From Eubacteriaceae bacterium UBA1433 (GTDB lineage Bacteria > Bacillota > Clostridia > Eubacteriales > UBA1433), in the NCBI GenBank assembly GCA_002329295.1, contig DCTT01000018.1:1181-65180 (forward strand): a stretch of 64,000 bases of DNA. Reading direction: 5' to 3'. The notes below the pieces were generated by a model. That model saw only the letters and a list, made by a program, of their open reading frames with translations. It made no database searches and was not told where the DNA came from. The position numbers and the translations under genes are program-made. Below, piece after piece: positions 25,762 to 34,262 of this stretch (the first letter of the stretch is position 1; the number at the start of each line of letters is the position of its first letter).

Positions 25762-27507
25762 ATGGCAACGATGATCAACAGACGATTGATTGGAACAATT
25801 AAAGAAAGCAAACCGTATATTGTTAAGAACGTGGCTTTTCAATGGGTCTCGTTGATGGCGAATATCGTTATGATGGGAGCCGTTGCCCAATTGCTCCAAA
25901 GTCTGTATCAGGGTAATGTTACTAACAAACAAACGGGTGTAACTGCGATGATGATGACAGCGGCTATCTTGGTGCGGTTTTTCTGCGCTATGGGCGCCAA
26001 CCGGATGGGTTTTTTGTCTTCTAAAACGGTAAAGGCAACTCTGCGTGAGCGAATTTATCGGAAATTGCTACGACTCGGTTCTTCTTATTCCCAACAAGTC
26101 AACACTTCCGAGGTAGTGCAGATTGCAGTAGAAGGTGTAGAACAGTTAGAAACCTATTTTGGTCAATATTTGCCTCAGTTTTTTTACGCCATCCTTGCTC
26201 CACTGACTCTGTTCATGGTTCTTGCATGCATCAGTTTTCCTGTTGCATTGGTGCTGTTGGTCTGTGTACCGCTTATTCCTGTTGCCATTATCAGTATTCA
26301 GCGATGGGCAAAGAAGCTGCTTTCTAAATACTGGGGAGAATATACGACTCTCGGTGATACTTTTTTGGAAAATCTGCAGGGATTGTGCACTACAAAGATT
26401 TATCAGGCGGACGCATTTAAGCATCAAGAAATGAACGAACAGTCGGAGCGGTTCCGTAAAATTACGATGAAAGTGCTGACCATGCAGCTCAACTCTATTA
26501 CCGTCATGGATCTTATTGCCTATGGCGGTGCAGCCTTGGGGGTGATTCTGGCAGCTATTCAGTTTCGCCTTGGAAATGTGAATTTGGCCGGCTGCATTCT
26601 GATTATTTTGTTGGCAGCAGACTTTTTTCTTCCTATGCGTCTTCTGGGCAGTTTTTTCCATATATCCATGAACGGTATGGCTGCATCGGATAAAATTTTC
26701 CACCTGCTGGATTTGCCGGAAAAAGAAGAAAAAACAAAAGTGATTTCTGCCAACTGCACTATTGAATGTTGTGACCTCTGTTTTTCCTATGAAGAAGATA
26801 GAGAAATTCTTGCAGGTATTAATATGACTTTTCCCGAGGGCAGTTTTACTGCCATTGTGGGAGAAAGCGGTTGTGGAAAGTCCACTTTTGCATCCATTCT
26901 CATGGGTCGAAATCAAGGATATTTTGGAAGCCTCACCGTGGGCGGTGTTGAACTGAATCAAATCAGCGAAGACAGCCTCATGAAACATTTTACTTACATT
27001 GGACACCAGAGCTATCTGTTTAAAGGCACTGTTCGGGAGAATTTGTTGATGGCTAAACCTGATGCCGAAGAAGGGACTCTTTGGGAGGTGTTAGAACAGG
27101 TGCATCTGGCAGATTTTCTTCGAGAAGAAAAAGGTTTGGATACCATGTTGAATGAAAAAGCATCCAATTTCTCCGGCGGTCAATGTCAGCGATTGGCTTT
27201 GGCACGTGCATTGCTTCATGATAGCGCTGTTTATATTTTTGATGAAGCCACTTCTAATATTGATGTAGAAAGCGAAACCAGTATTATGGAAGAAATTAAA
27301 AATCTTGCGAAAACCAAAACCGTTATTTTGATATCTCACCGATTGGCCAATGTGGTCAGCGCTGACCAAATCTATGTGCTAAGTAATGGGCGTATTGCGG
27401 GTTTCGGTAACCATCAAGAACTTTTGAAGCAAAATAACGATTACGCAAAGCTTTGGAATGTTCAGCAGAAGCTGGAATCTTACAATCGTGGGGGTGCAGG
27501 CGTATGA
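25762..27507 (+). CDS. ABC transporter permease/ATPase, CydD-like subunit
   Basis: A 581-residue half-transporter: six-helix exporter-fold membrane domain (about 1-330) followed by an ATPase domain. FGQYLPQFFYAILAPLTLF resembles the CydD segment near helix 3. Walker A is GESGCGKST (K373), the signature NFSGGQCQR starts near residue 469 and Walker B is YIFDEATSN near 490, so the site is intact. It forms a heterodimer with the next gene, whose ATG overlaps this stop. CydDC was described as a cysteine/glutathione exporter and later proposed to move heme. Substrate here is unknown; the operators upstream indicate iron-type control. YbtPQ/IrtAB-like siderophore transporters are an alternative. Confidence 0.85.
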   Translation: MATMINRRLIGTIKESKPYIVKNVAFQWVSLMANIVMMGAVAQLLQSLYQGNVTNKQTGVTAMMMTAAILVRFFCAMGANRMGFLSSKTVKATLRERIYRKLLRLGSSYSQQVNTSEVVQIAVEGVEQLETYFGQYLPQFFYAILAPLTLFMVLACISFPVALVLLVCVPLIPVAIISIQRWAKKLLSKYWGEYTTLGDTFLENLQGLCTTKIYQADAFKHQEMNEQSERFRKITMKVLTMQLNSITVMDLIAYGGAALGVILAAIQFRLGNVNLAGCILIILLAADFFLPMRLLGSFFHISMNGMAASDKIFHLLDLPEKEEKTKVISANCTIECCDLCFSYEEDREILAGINMTFPEGSFTAIVGESGCGKSTFASILMGRNQGYFGSLTVGGVELNQISEDSLMKHFTYIGHQSYLFKGTVRENLLMAKPDAEEGTLWEVLEQVHLADFLREEKGLDTMLNEKASNFSGGQCQRLALARALLHDSAVYIFDEATSNIDVESETSIMEEIKNLAKTKTVILISHRLANVVSADQIYVLSNGRIAGFGNHQELLKQNNDYAKLWNVQQKLESYNRGGAGV

Positions 27508-29144
27508 AGCGAAACGGCTTTCAAATTATGACACGATTAACAGGTCTTGTTCGTCCCTTGATCGGCTATATGGCGTTAGCCGTTGTAATGGGTTTGGTTG
27601 GCCATTTATGCGCCAGTTTTATTACTATTTTCGGCGGTTATGCAGCGCTTGGAATTATAGGATATAAGATACCCCTGTCCTTAAGATTTATTTTTATTTG
27701 CTTGATTGTTTTTGCATTGCTCCGGGGATTTCTTCGATATGCCGAACAGTTTTGTAATCATCTTATTGCCTTCAAGCTTCTTGCATTGATTCGCGACAAA
27801 ATCTTCGGCGCGTTAAGAAGGCTATGTCCGGCGAAACTGGATGGCAAAGATAAAGGAGACTTGATTGCAGTCATCACTTCCGATATTGAGCTTTTGGAGG
27901 TTTTTTACGCCCACACCATTTCCCCTGTCTGCATTGCTCTTCTTTTTTCCGGTGTGATGGTTGCGTTTATCGGATCCTATCATATTGCGTTGGCTGTGTT
28001 AGCGCTGATTGCGTATTTAACCGTCGGTATAGCCGTTCCGATCGTGACTTCTAAAATCAGCGGAGATGATGGCATGCGCTTTCGTTGCAAATCCGGACAG
28101 TTATCTGCCTTCGTGCTGGATAGTCTTCGCGGATTGCAAGAAATTATTCAGTACAGACAGGGAGAAAATCGTGTGGCGGAAATGAATGACCGTACCAATG
28201 CTCTTTCTAAAGACGAAGAGAAGATGAAACGAACTGCAGGTCGCAACAGCGCTGTTACCGATACGGTAATTTTGATATTCGATTTTGTCATGTTGTTTAT
28301 GTCTGCGGTACTTGTGGGATTTGAAGGAGCTTTGATTGTCACGTTAGCATTGATGAGTTCTTTTGGTCCTGTAGTTGCTTTGGCGGCGTTGGGAAGCACG
28401 TTGCAAAATACCTTTGCTGCAGGAAACAGGGTGCTGGACATTTTGGATGAAAATCCTGTGGTGGAAGAAATAAGCGGGAAACCTAAGGTAGATTTTAGAG
28501 GTGCATCTGCAAAAAATGTCATTTTTTCTTATAGAGAGGAAATAGTTTTAGATAATTTCTCGGTGGAAATTCCGGAAAATAAGATTATTGGTATTACCGG
28601 TCGTTCCGGTTCCGGCAAATCCACGCTGTTGAAGCTTTTTATGCGATTTTGGCAGGTACAGAGCGGTGAAATCGCTATCAGCAAAATCAGTGTAAATCAT
28701 ATCAATACTGCAAATCTTCGTGATATGGAAAGTTTCGTCACTCAAGAAACACACTTGTTTCATGATTCCATTCGCAACAATTTGCGCATTGCAAAACAAG
28801 ATGCAACGGAGGAAGAAATTATTGCAGCTTGCAAAAAAGCCTCTGTTCACGATTTTATTCTTTCTTTGCCCAAAGGCTATGATGCGGAGGTCGGTGAGCT
28901 TGGCGATACCTTATCAGGCGGTGAGCGACAGCGTCTGGGGTTGGCCAGGGCGTTTCTCCATAATGCGCCTTTTCTGTTATTGGATGAGCCTACTTCCAAT
29001 TTGGATAGTTTGAATGAAGCGGTGATTTTGAGGTCGTTGAAAGAAGAAAGTCAGGGAAAAACTGTGGTTTTGGTGTCTCATCGAAAGTCTACTATGGGCA
29101 TTGCAGACATAGCCCATTCCGTAGAACACGGAAGAATCAGTTGA
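27504..29144 (+). CDS. ABC transporter permease/ATPase, CydC-like subunit
   Basis: A 546-residue half-transporter and partner of the preceding CydD-like protein. I start it at ATG 27504 (MKRNGFQIMTRL), which overlaps the upstream stop as ATGA and has GCAGG before it; an earlier ATG inside the upstream gene would add 17 unsupported residues. FLRYAEQFCNHLIAFKLLALIR matches the CydC pattern (R..ER..SH...F..L..LR). Walker A is GRSGSGKST near 366-374, the signature is LSGGERQRLGLARA and Walker B is FLLLDEPTSNLD. Translational coupling supports a fixed 1:1 complex. Confidence 0.85.
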   Translation: MKRNGFQIMTRLTGLVRPLIGYMALAVVMGLVGHLCASFITIFGGYAALGIIGYKIPLSLRFIFICLIVFALLRGFLRYAEQFCNHLIAFKLLALIRDKIFGALRRLCPAKLDGKDKGDLIAVITSDIELLEVFYAHTISPVCIALLFSGVMVAFIGSYHIALAVLALIAYLTVGIAVPIVTSKISGDDGMRFRCKSGQLSAFVLDSLRGLQEIIQYRQGENRVAEMNDRTNALSKDEEKMKRTAGRNSAVTDTVILIFDFVMLFMSAVLVGFEGALIVTLALMSSFGPVVALAALGSTLQNTFAAGNRVLDILDENPVVEEISGKPKVDFRGASAKNVIFSYREEIVLDNFSVEIPENKIIGITGRSGSGKSTLLKLFMRFWQVQSGEIAISKISVNHINTANLRDMESFVTQETHLFHDSIRNNLRIAKQDATEEEIIAACKKASVHDFILSLPKGYDAEVGELGDTLSGGERQRLGLARAFLHNAPFLLLDEPTSNLDSLNEAVILRSLKEESQGKTVVLVSHRKSTMGIADIAHSVEHGRIS

Positions 29145-29472
29145 GGGATATAAAAGCGGAGCAAAAATGAAAAAACAGTATCCTTGGAAGGGTTTCTGCA
29201 TTTTTGTAAAAATATGGTGTAAGGGTTTGTGTTCAGCTAACAAAGCAAACAATGATTATACAAAGATGTACAGTGAAAAATATTCTTTGTTAGTTGGTTA
29301 GAAACAAAAGTATTTTATTCCAATGGAAAGTTTATTGTGATCGTTTTAATCTGCGTAAAAAATTTGAGAAGCAGTGCGGTTTTCTGATTTCTAAATGATA
29401 TTTTGCCATCCTGTTATGGCAATATGCTACATGGTTGAAACACGAGAAAAAAATGATACGGGAGAAATATAA
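29145..29472. other. Intergenic region after the ABC operon
   Basis: No gene is seen. CTAACAAAG (about 29237-29245) and CTTTGTTAG (about 29285-29293) form an inverted repeat around a 39-base loop; it has no T run and is not an obvious terminator. No GTTAG-N6-CTAAC site is present, so the YbaN gene that follows may be read from the ABC promoter or from a promoter I cannot identify. Confidence 0.4.
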
Positions 29473-29883
29473 GTGAATTTGAAAAAAACATTTTATATGA
29501 TTCTTGGGTGTATCGGGCTGGGATTGGGTGCAGTTGGTGCCGTGGTGCCAATGCTTCCGGCATTTCCTTTTTTATTGTTGGCAGCCTATTGTTTTGCTCG
29601 CAGCAACGAAAAGTTGCACAGCTGGTTTGTGCAGACAAAGCTCTACAAAGAAAACCTGGAAGATTATGTTGCAGGTCGAGGTATGACAAAAAAAACGAAA
29701 GTCCGCATTATGATTACGGTGACGTTGTTAATGAGTATCGGCTTTGCCATGATGGGTGCGGTTCCCGTAGGCCGAATGGTGTTGGGTGGCGTATGGGCGT
29801 TTCATATTGTTTATTTTATTTTTGGAATTAAAACAATTCCTGCAAAAGCGAGGGATATTACAACAACATATAAAAAAATGTAA
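29473..29883 (+). CDS. YbaN family (DUF454) membrane protein
   Basis: A 136-residue inner-membrane protein of the YbaN/DUF454 family. GCIGLGLGAVGAVVPMLPAF and the FLLLAAYCFARSNEKLHSW segment are typical, with about three to four hydrophobic helices and TMTKKTKVR-like basic loop between. The start codon is GTG at 29473, with GGGAGA upstream. Function is not known; family members are often found next to iron, heme or transport genes, and this one lies downstream of the iron-box-controlled ABC pair in the same orientation. Confidence 0.85.
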   Translation: MNLKKTFYMILGCIGLGLGAVGAVVPMLPAFPFLLLAAYCFARSNEKLHSWFVQTKLYKENLEDYVAGRGMTKKTKVRIMITVTLLMSIGFAMMGAVPVGRMVLGGVWAFHIVYFIFGIKTIPAKARDITTTYKKM

Positions 29884-29949
29884 AGCCTTAAATATTCTGC
29901 TGCCGGTCAGTAATCTCTTCCATGTTCAGATTTCAAGGAGTGGGTTTGT

Positions 29950-30039
29950 ATTAAAAAATTGGCTTTCATAATTTTTTTATTGCTGTATGCAGTTTGCACC
30001 GGAAGCTGTCAGCAAGCAGAATCGTGTTTAAATGGTTGA
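29950..30039 (+). pseudogene. Possible truncated lipoprotein signal peptide
   Basis: From ATT at 29950, nine bases after AAGGAG, the frame reads IKKLAFIIFLLLYAVCTGSC and stops after 29 codons. It looks like a lipoprotein signal peptide with a cysteine at the lipobox position, but there is no ATG, GTG or well-placed TTG, and nothing follows. It is probably the remnant of a lost lipoprotein gene, or chance. Confidence 0.25.
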
Positions 30040-30119
30040 GAAAAGAGGACGGTGAATGGCAGGCGTGAAAGCCGAAGGAAAGTAAAAAAAAGCAAAGTAT
30101 ATGAACTTTGCATAAAAAA

Positions 30120-30719
30120 TTATTTTTTTGAACGACTTCTTAATTGCATGGCATGATCCTTAGCGCGATCCCACAAACTGTCTTTTCCTTTTTTTTGTTT
30201 CTTTTTATATTCTTTCGCCATTTTTACATAATCAACTTCCGTATTGTTGACAAAAGTGTTGCGCACGCGAATCGATTTGTTCATATATATTAAAAACGAG
30301 ACGGGAATAATCAATGATTGCAAAAGACGCATAAAGAACGGAAAATCGAGCGGAGATTTTGTAATATTGGCACCTATAAAGTAGCTGAGAATCAAAATGA
30401 TGACGGAAAGAGGCATTAAAATATTGACCAGCTTTTTTACGATGGGTTTTTCTAAAGCCACTAAAACAGCGATTGCAATAAAGGATAAGACAATCAGTAC
30501 ATATCCAAAAAATTCGTAAGTGCGGAATACATTATAGATTTGTGCACTTTGTGTGGAAAAATGAAATCCGGATTGTAAAAAGTAGGGAAAGTAGGATCGA
30601 TACATTGAAATCAAGTATCCAACAGCGGTTGCAGCCAGTGCTACCGTGAAAAGCATCATCATACCGTCAAAACCGCGGACATCTTTTTTTGGATTTTTAA
30701 ACTTATCAATAATGGACAT
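30120..30719 (-). CDS. Polytopic membrane protein, unknown function
   Basis: A 199-residue protein with four hydrophobic helices (about 20-40, 70-88, 96-116 and 126-143) and a strongly basic cytoplasmic tail (KKKQKKGKDS to the end RSRSKK). I do not recognise a family. ATG 30719 has TGGAG eight bases upstream. It stands alone between the YbaN gene and the pseudouridine synthase, in the opposite orientation to both. Confidence 0.7.
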   Translation of the reverse strand: MSIIDKFKNPKKDVRGFDGMMMLFTVALAATAVGYLISMYRSYFPYFLQSGFHFSTQSAQIYNVFRTYEFFGYVLIVLSFIAIAVLVALEKPIVKKLVNILMPLSVIILILSYFIGANITKSPLDFPFFMRLLQSLIIPVSFLIYMNKSIRVRNTFVNNTEVDYVKMAKEYKKKQKKGKDSLWDRAKDHAMQLRSRSKK

Positions 30720-31087
30720 TTTCTACTCCAGACTGTAATTTGTAACATTCTAACATAAAACAAAGAAGAAGTCATCATAAATCTGTTTATTTCTGAAAAC
30801 TCACGTTTTCTCAACATGAAACGAAGGTTGCAATAGCAGTTGTTCGGAATGGAAGGGCTTATTTTCTATACAAATAGTTGCGATTTTATATATTATTTTT
30901 GTGCGTATAGGTGCTGATTGGAATAGGGTTACATTTTTTAAAGTGCGAAGAAAGGTTTCAATTATTTTGACTGTGACTGATTTGTGTTGTAATAAATCAG
31001 TGTTGTTTGAGCGAGCAATATCTTATATAATAAAAAAAGAAGTATAGATAAGACCAGGGAAAATATAAGAAATCGGCAGGGAAAAAC
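30720..31087. other. Divergent intergenic region before the pseudouridine synthase
   Basis: No gene is seen. ACTGATTT and AAATCAGT (30976-31001) form a perfect 8-bp hairpin with a 10-base loop, next to a TTGACT box at 30967-30972. A TATAAT lies at about 31024-31029 but has no good -35. The hairpin could be an operator or a leader structure. Confidence 0.4.
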
Positions 31088-32029
31088 GTGCAAAAAATTG
31101 TAGTTCATGAAAGCGAATGCGGTCAGCGTGTTGACCGATTTATTTCAAAATATTTCAAACAGCTTCCTTTTGCGAAAATACAAAAAATGTTACGGGAAAA
31201 AGACATCAGAGTTAACGAACAAAAAGTAGCCGGAAGTTATCGGTTGGCAGCCGGTGACGAGATTCGTATTTTTTTGTATGAGCGGGCAACACAATCCGAT
31301 GACCATGTTCACGGTGATTTTATGCTCAGTGCAAAAAAAATTGTTTATGAAGATGAAAATATTCTTATTTATTATAAATCCGTCAATCAAACTGCCCAAG
31401 GCGCGCAATCTCAGAGCGAAAATCTCACAGACGGACTGGTGAATTATTTGAAACACAAAGGAGAATATGATCCGAGGACACAAAAGATATTTTCACCCTC
31501 TTTTATTAATCGCCTGGATACAAACACGCAAGGGTTGATGTTTGGCGTAAAAAACTATGTATCGGCGCGCAAGTATGCTGCGCTGTTGAGAGAGGGAAAA
31601 ATCAAAAAATATTATACGGCGCTTTTGTGCGGTGTCGCGCCGAAAAAAGGAACTTATCAGGCTTTTCATCTCAAGGATACGCGAACAAAAACAGCCTGGA
31701 TCGGGCAAAGAGCAAAGCCGGGCGCAAAACCCATTGCCACGACGATTATAGACGTGGCAAGCAATCGGGATTTTCATCTTTGCAGGATTTTATTGGATAC
31801 GGGAAAGTTTCATCAAATCAGAGCGCATATGGCTTATTTACATGCTCCGGTAGTGGGAGACAATAAATACGGAAATGCAACAATCAATGAAATTGTGCAA
31901 AGAAGGCATGGCGTCGAGCATCAGTTGTTGATTGCCGATGAGTTGGTATTTCCGATGGGAGAAGAAATAAAGCGAATCAAAATAGACTTACCTGAAAAGT
32001 TTACGGAAGTTTTTATGGAAAGGCAGTAG
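31088..32029 (+). CDS. RluA/RluD-family pseudouridine synthase with S4 domain
   Basis: A 313-residue RNA pseudouridine synthase. The N-terminal S4 RNA-binding domain (about 13-70) begins GQRVDRFISKYF. The catalytic aspartate is D144 in FINRLDTNTQGLM, the RluA-type motif; GKFHQIRAHMAYLHAPVVGD is the second conserved block. The target base in rRNA or tRNA cannot be told from sequence; RluC/RluD-like large-subunit rRNA modification is the usual role. The start is GTG 31088 with GGCAGGGA upstream. recU begins one base after its stop. Confidence 0.92.
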   Translation: MQKIVVHESECGQRVDRFISKYFKQLPFAKIQKMLREKDIRVNEQKVAGSYRLAAGDEIRIFLYERATQSDDHVHGDFMLSAKKIVYEDENILIYYKSVNQTAQGAQSQSENLTDGLVNYLKHKGEYDPRTQKIFSPSFINRLDTNTQGLMFGVKNYVSARKYAALLREGKIKKYYTALLCGVAPKKGTYQAFHLKDTRTKTAWIGQRAKPGAKPIATTIIDVASNRDFHLCRILLDTGKFHQIRAHMAYLHAPVVGDNKYGNATINEIVQRRHGVEHQLLIADELVFPMGEEIKRIKIDLPEKFTEVFMERQ

Positions 32030-32030
32030 C

Positions 32031-32567
32031 ATGGGATATTTTCACACACGCGGGCTGCGGGGCAATACCCTGGAAGAGCTGATCAACATCACCAATGCGG
32101 AATATTTAAAACATCATCTGGCGGCGGTGCAAAAGGTGCCTACCCCTATTACGGCGACGGAGATCGACAAAAAACGGGGGGTCATTACGTTGGGATATTT
32201 TGAAAAAAAATCTACCGTGGATTATATCGGCAACGTGCAAGGCATTCCCATTTGCTTTGATGCAAAAGAAACTTCGCTTCAATCTCTTCCGATTCAAAAC
32301 ATCCATGCGCATCAGATGGAATTTATGGAAAGTTTTACAAAACAGGAAGGCGTTGCTTTTCTTCTCGTTTATTTTTCTCGTTACAACGAGTCCTATTTTA
32401 TTGATTTTGAAACAGTGAAAACCTACTATGATCATGCGGCAAAAGGGGGACGCAAGAGCATTCCTTACAGCAGCATGAATCAGCGCTATAAAATCGAACG
32501 AGCCGGAGGATATTTGTTGCATTATTTAGAGGCGCTCAGCGCTTACATGGAGGATACGAAAAAATGA
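32031..32567 (+). CDS. recU: Holliday junction resolvase RecU
   Basis: A 178-residue RecU, the Firmicute counterpart of RuvC. The restriction-endonuclease-like active site is seen as STVDYIG and CFDAKET, followed by HQMEFMESF and the VAFLLVYFS strand, all in family order. It cuts junctions moved by RuvAB, whose genes are in this window at 8.3-10 kb. In Bacillus recU is paired with a PBP gene; here it is paired with a pseudouridine synthase and overlaps rnhA by four bases. Confidence 0.93.
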   Translation: MGYFHTRGLRGNTLEELINITNAEYLKHHLAAVQKVPTPITATEIDKKRGVITLGYFEKKSTVDYIGNVQGIPICFDAKETSLQSLPIQNIHAHQMEFMESFTKQEGVAFLLVYFSRYNESYFIDFETVKTYYDHAAKGGRKSIPYSSMNQRYKIERAGGYLLHYLEALSAYMEDTKK

Positions 32568-33013
32568 AAGAAGTATTGATTTACACCGATGGCGGATGCA
32601 GAGGCAATGATTCTTCTCAGGAGAATATTGGCGCTATCGGCATTGTATTGATCTATAAAGGAAATAAAAAAGAATACAGTGAAGTATTTTATAACACGAC
32701 CAATAACAAAATGGAGCTGACAGCGGTAATCAAAGCATTGCAAATGCTCAAAGAGCCTTGCAAGGTGAAATTGCATAGTGATTCGGCATATATTGTGGAA
32801 GCGTTTCGTCAAGGTTGGGTGGATATATGGAAGCAAAACGGTTGGCGACGACCGAAAAATGAAGAACTGAAAAACAGAGAATTGTGGCAACTGTTGGATA
32901 TTTTGGTCAGGAGACACGATGTGGAGTTTATCAAAGTAAAAGGTCATAGTACAGATGTTTACAACAATCGATGTGATGAAATACTCAATATCGCATTGGA
33001 TGAAGCGCAGTAA
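32564..33013 (+). CDS. rnhA: Ribonuclease HI
   Basis: A 149-residue RNase HI that removes RNA from RNA-DNA hybrids. The four carboxylates are D9 (IYTDGGCRGN), E51 (NNKMELTAVI), D73 (LHSDSAYIV) and D138 (NNRCDEI), with H128 in VKGHSTD. The basic handle region (GWVDIWKQNGWRRP) is present, as in E. coli-type enzymes. ATG overlaps the recU stop. Its last codons form the left arm of the terminator. Confidence 0.95.
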   Translation: MKEVLIYTDGGCRGNDSSQENIGAIGIVLIYKGNKKEYSEVFYNTTNNKMELTAVIKALQMLKEPCKVKLHSDSAYIVEAFRQGWVDIWKQNGWRRPKNEELKNRELWQLLDILVRRHDVEFIKVKGHSTDVYNNRCDEILNIALDEAQ

Positions 33014-33026
33014 AATGCGCTTTTTT
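33003..33026 (+). terminator. Terminator overlapping the rnhA stop
   Basis: AAGCGCA (33003-33009) pairs with TGCGCTT (33016-33022) and a T run follows. The left arm is coding sequence of rnhA. Confidence 0.8.
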
Positions 33027-33056
33027 GTTTGAAAGAAGGTGAAAGATAAAATTATT

Positions 33057-33085
33057 TTGCCTTGCAAATAGTTTTATAGTATAAT
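33057..33085 (+). promoter_or_regulatory. Promoter of the first D-2-hydroxyacid dehydrogenase
   Basis: TTGCCT (33057-33062), 17-base spacer, TATAAT (33080-33085), about 58 bases before the start codon. Confidence 0.7.
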
Positions 33086-33142
33086 AATAAAGAAAAAAGC
33101 GCCGAAATGTTATCGGTATATTGAGTTATTGGAGGAGAAGAA

Positions 33143-34123
33143 ATGAAAAAGAAAGTTTATATTGCAGATGATACCATTGTCAGTAAAGACATTGCAGAAA
33201 GGATTTTTGATTCCGAAAAATATGAATTGTATTTTTCTATGAGCAAAACAGAGGAAGACTTAATTGCGAACTGCAAAGACGCCAATGCTTTGATTGTCAC
33301 CGATTGTGATGTGACAAAAAAAGTTCTTGACGCTATGCCCAACTTGGAATATGTATCGGGAGCAATCATCGGGTTTAACACCATAGATCTTGAAGAAACC
33401 AAAAAACGCGGTATTCCGGTTTCCAATAATCCGCGTTATTGCACAAATGAAGTGGCAGACCATACATGTTCGTTGATTATGACCTTGAATCGATATATTT
33501 TAGAGTTGAACAGAGATGTACAGGTTGATCATAAATGGACGCGCGGCCATAGTATTCCCGGCAACAAAATCCGCAGACTCAATACGCAGGTGCTTGGAAT
33601 GTTCGGCTTTGGCGCTATTGCAAAAGCCGTGGCAAAACGCATGCAGGCATTTGGCTTGACCGTGATTGCTTATGACCCTTATGTGTCTAAAGAAGTAGGT
33701 GATTCGCTGAATGTGGAAATGGTAGAAATTGACGAATTGTGCAAACGTGCAAACATTATCTCGATCCATATGCCGCATATGGACTCTACAGACAAGATGA
33801 TTAACAAGTCGTTGTTTGATAAAATGGAACAAAATCCGATTATCGTAAACTGTGCCAGAGGCGGCGTTGTGAATGAAGATGACCTTGTAGAAGCGCTGAA
33901 ATCCGGACAACTCAGCGGAGCCGGTCTGGATGTTGTAAGTGACGAAAGAGCGCCAATCGGCGACAATCCGCTTTTGGGGCTGGAACATGTGATTATCACT
34001 CCTCATGCAGCGTATTATTCCTACGACGCAAGAATCGAAATGCAAGAGTTGAGCTGCAAACATGTAGTTTGGTTCTATGAAGGCGAAAAAGACAAATTAC
34101 CTATCGTAAACGGGGTCAAATAA
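33143..34123 (+). CDS. D-2-hydroxyacid dehydrogenase (NAD-binding), paralogue 1
   Basis: A 326-residue enzyme that interconverts a 2-keto acid and its D-2-hydroxy acid. The Rossmann glycine motif is GMFGFGAIAKAVA; the catalytic triad is R in NCARGGVVNE, the following E in the VSDERAP region, and H in TPHAAYYS. It is related to the two tandem genes at 45-47 kb but clearly more distant. The substrate is unknown; glyoxylate, hydroxypyruvate, phosphoglycerate or branched-chain keto acids are all possible. GGAGGAGAAG precedes ATG 33143, and its own promoter and terminator make it monocistronic. Confidence 0.85.
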   Translation: MKKKVYIADDTIVSKDIAERIFDSEKYELYFSMSKTEEDLIANCKDANALIVTDCDVTKKVLDAMPNLEYVSGAIIGFNTIDLEETKKRGIPVSNNPRYCTNEVADHTCSLIMTLNRYILELNRDVQVDHKWTRGHSIPGNKIRRLNTQVLGMFGFGAIAKAVAKRMQAFGLTVIAYDPYVSKEVGDSLNVEMVEIDELCKRANIISIHMPHMDSTDKMINKSLFDKMEQNPIIVNCARGGVVNEDDLVEALKSGQLSGAGLDVVSDERAPIGDNPLLGLEHVIITPHAAYYSYDARIEMQELSCKHVVWFYEGEKDKLPIVNGVK

Positions 34124-34171
34124 TATAACAATGCCGGCTATAATCGGCGTGTTTACCTTTGACGAAAGATT

Positions 34172-34204
34172 AAGCCTCTGTCGTTATAACGACAGAGGCT
34201 TTTT
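34172..34204 (+). terminator. Strong terminator between the dehydrogenase and the regulator
   Basis: AGCCTCTGTCGT pairs perfectly with ACGACAGAGGCT around TATA and is followed by a T run. It ends the dehydrogenase transcript and faces the converging regulator gene. Confidence 0.92.
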
Positions 34205-34262
34205 GTTTAAAAACATCCGTTTTTTTGTGTTGAACCATTATAGCGGTAAACACTGAAAAAAT

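Noticed and set aside
26146..27006. 286-codon minus-strand frame
   Set aside because: Antisense to the CydD-like transporter; no ribosome site and no domain.
29236..29293. CTAACAAAG/CTTTGTTAG inverted repeat considered as terminator or operator for ybaN
   Set aside because: The loop is long, there is no T run, and the half-sites are in CTAAC..GTTAG order, the reverse of the operator pattern.
33143..34123. Annotation of the first D-2-hydroxyacid dehydrogenase as SerA
   Set aside because: It has no ACT domain and stands alone, while a clear serA is paired with serC at 50831.
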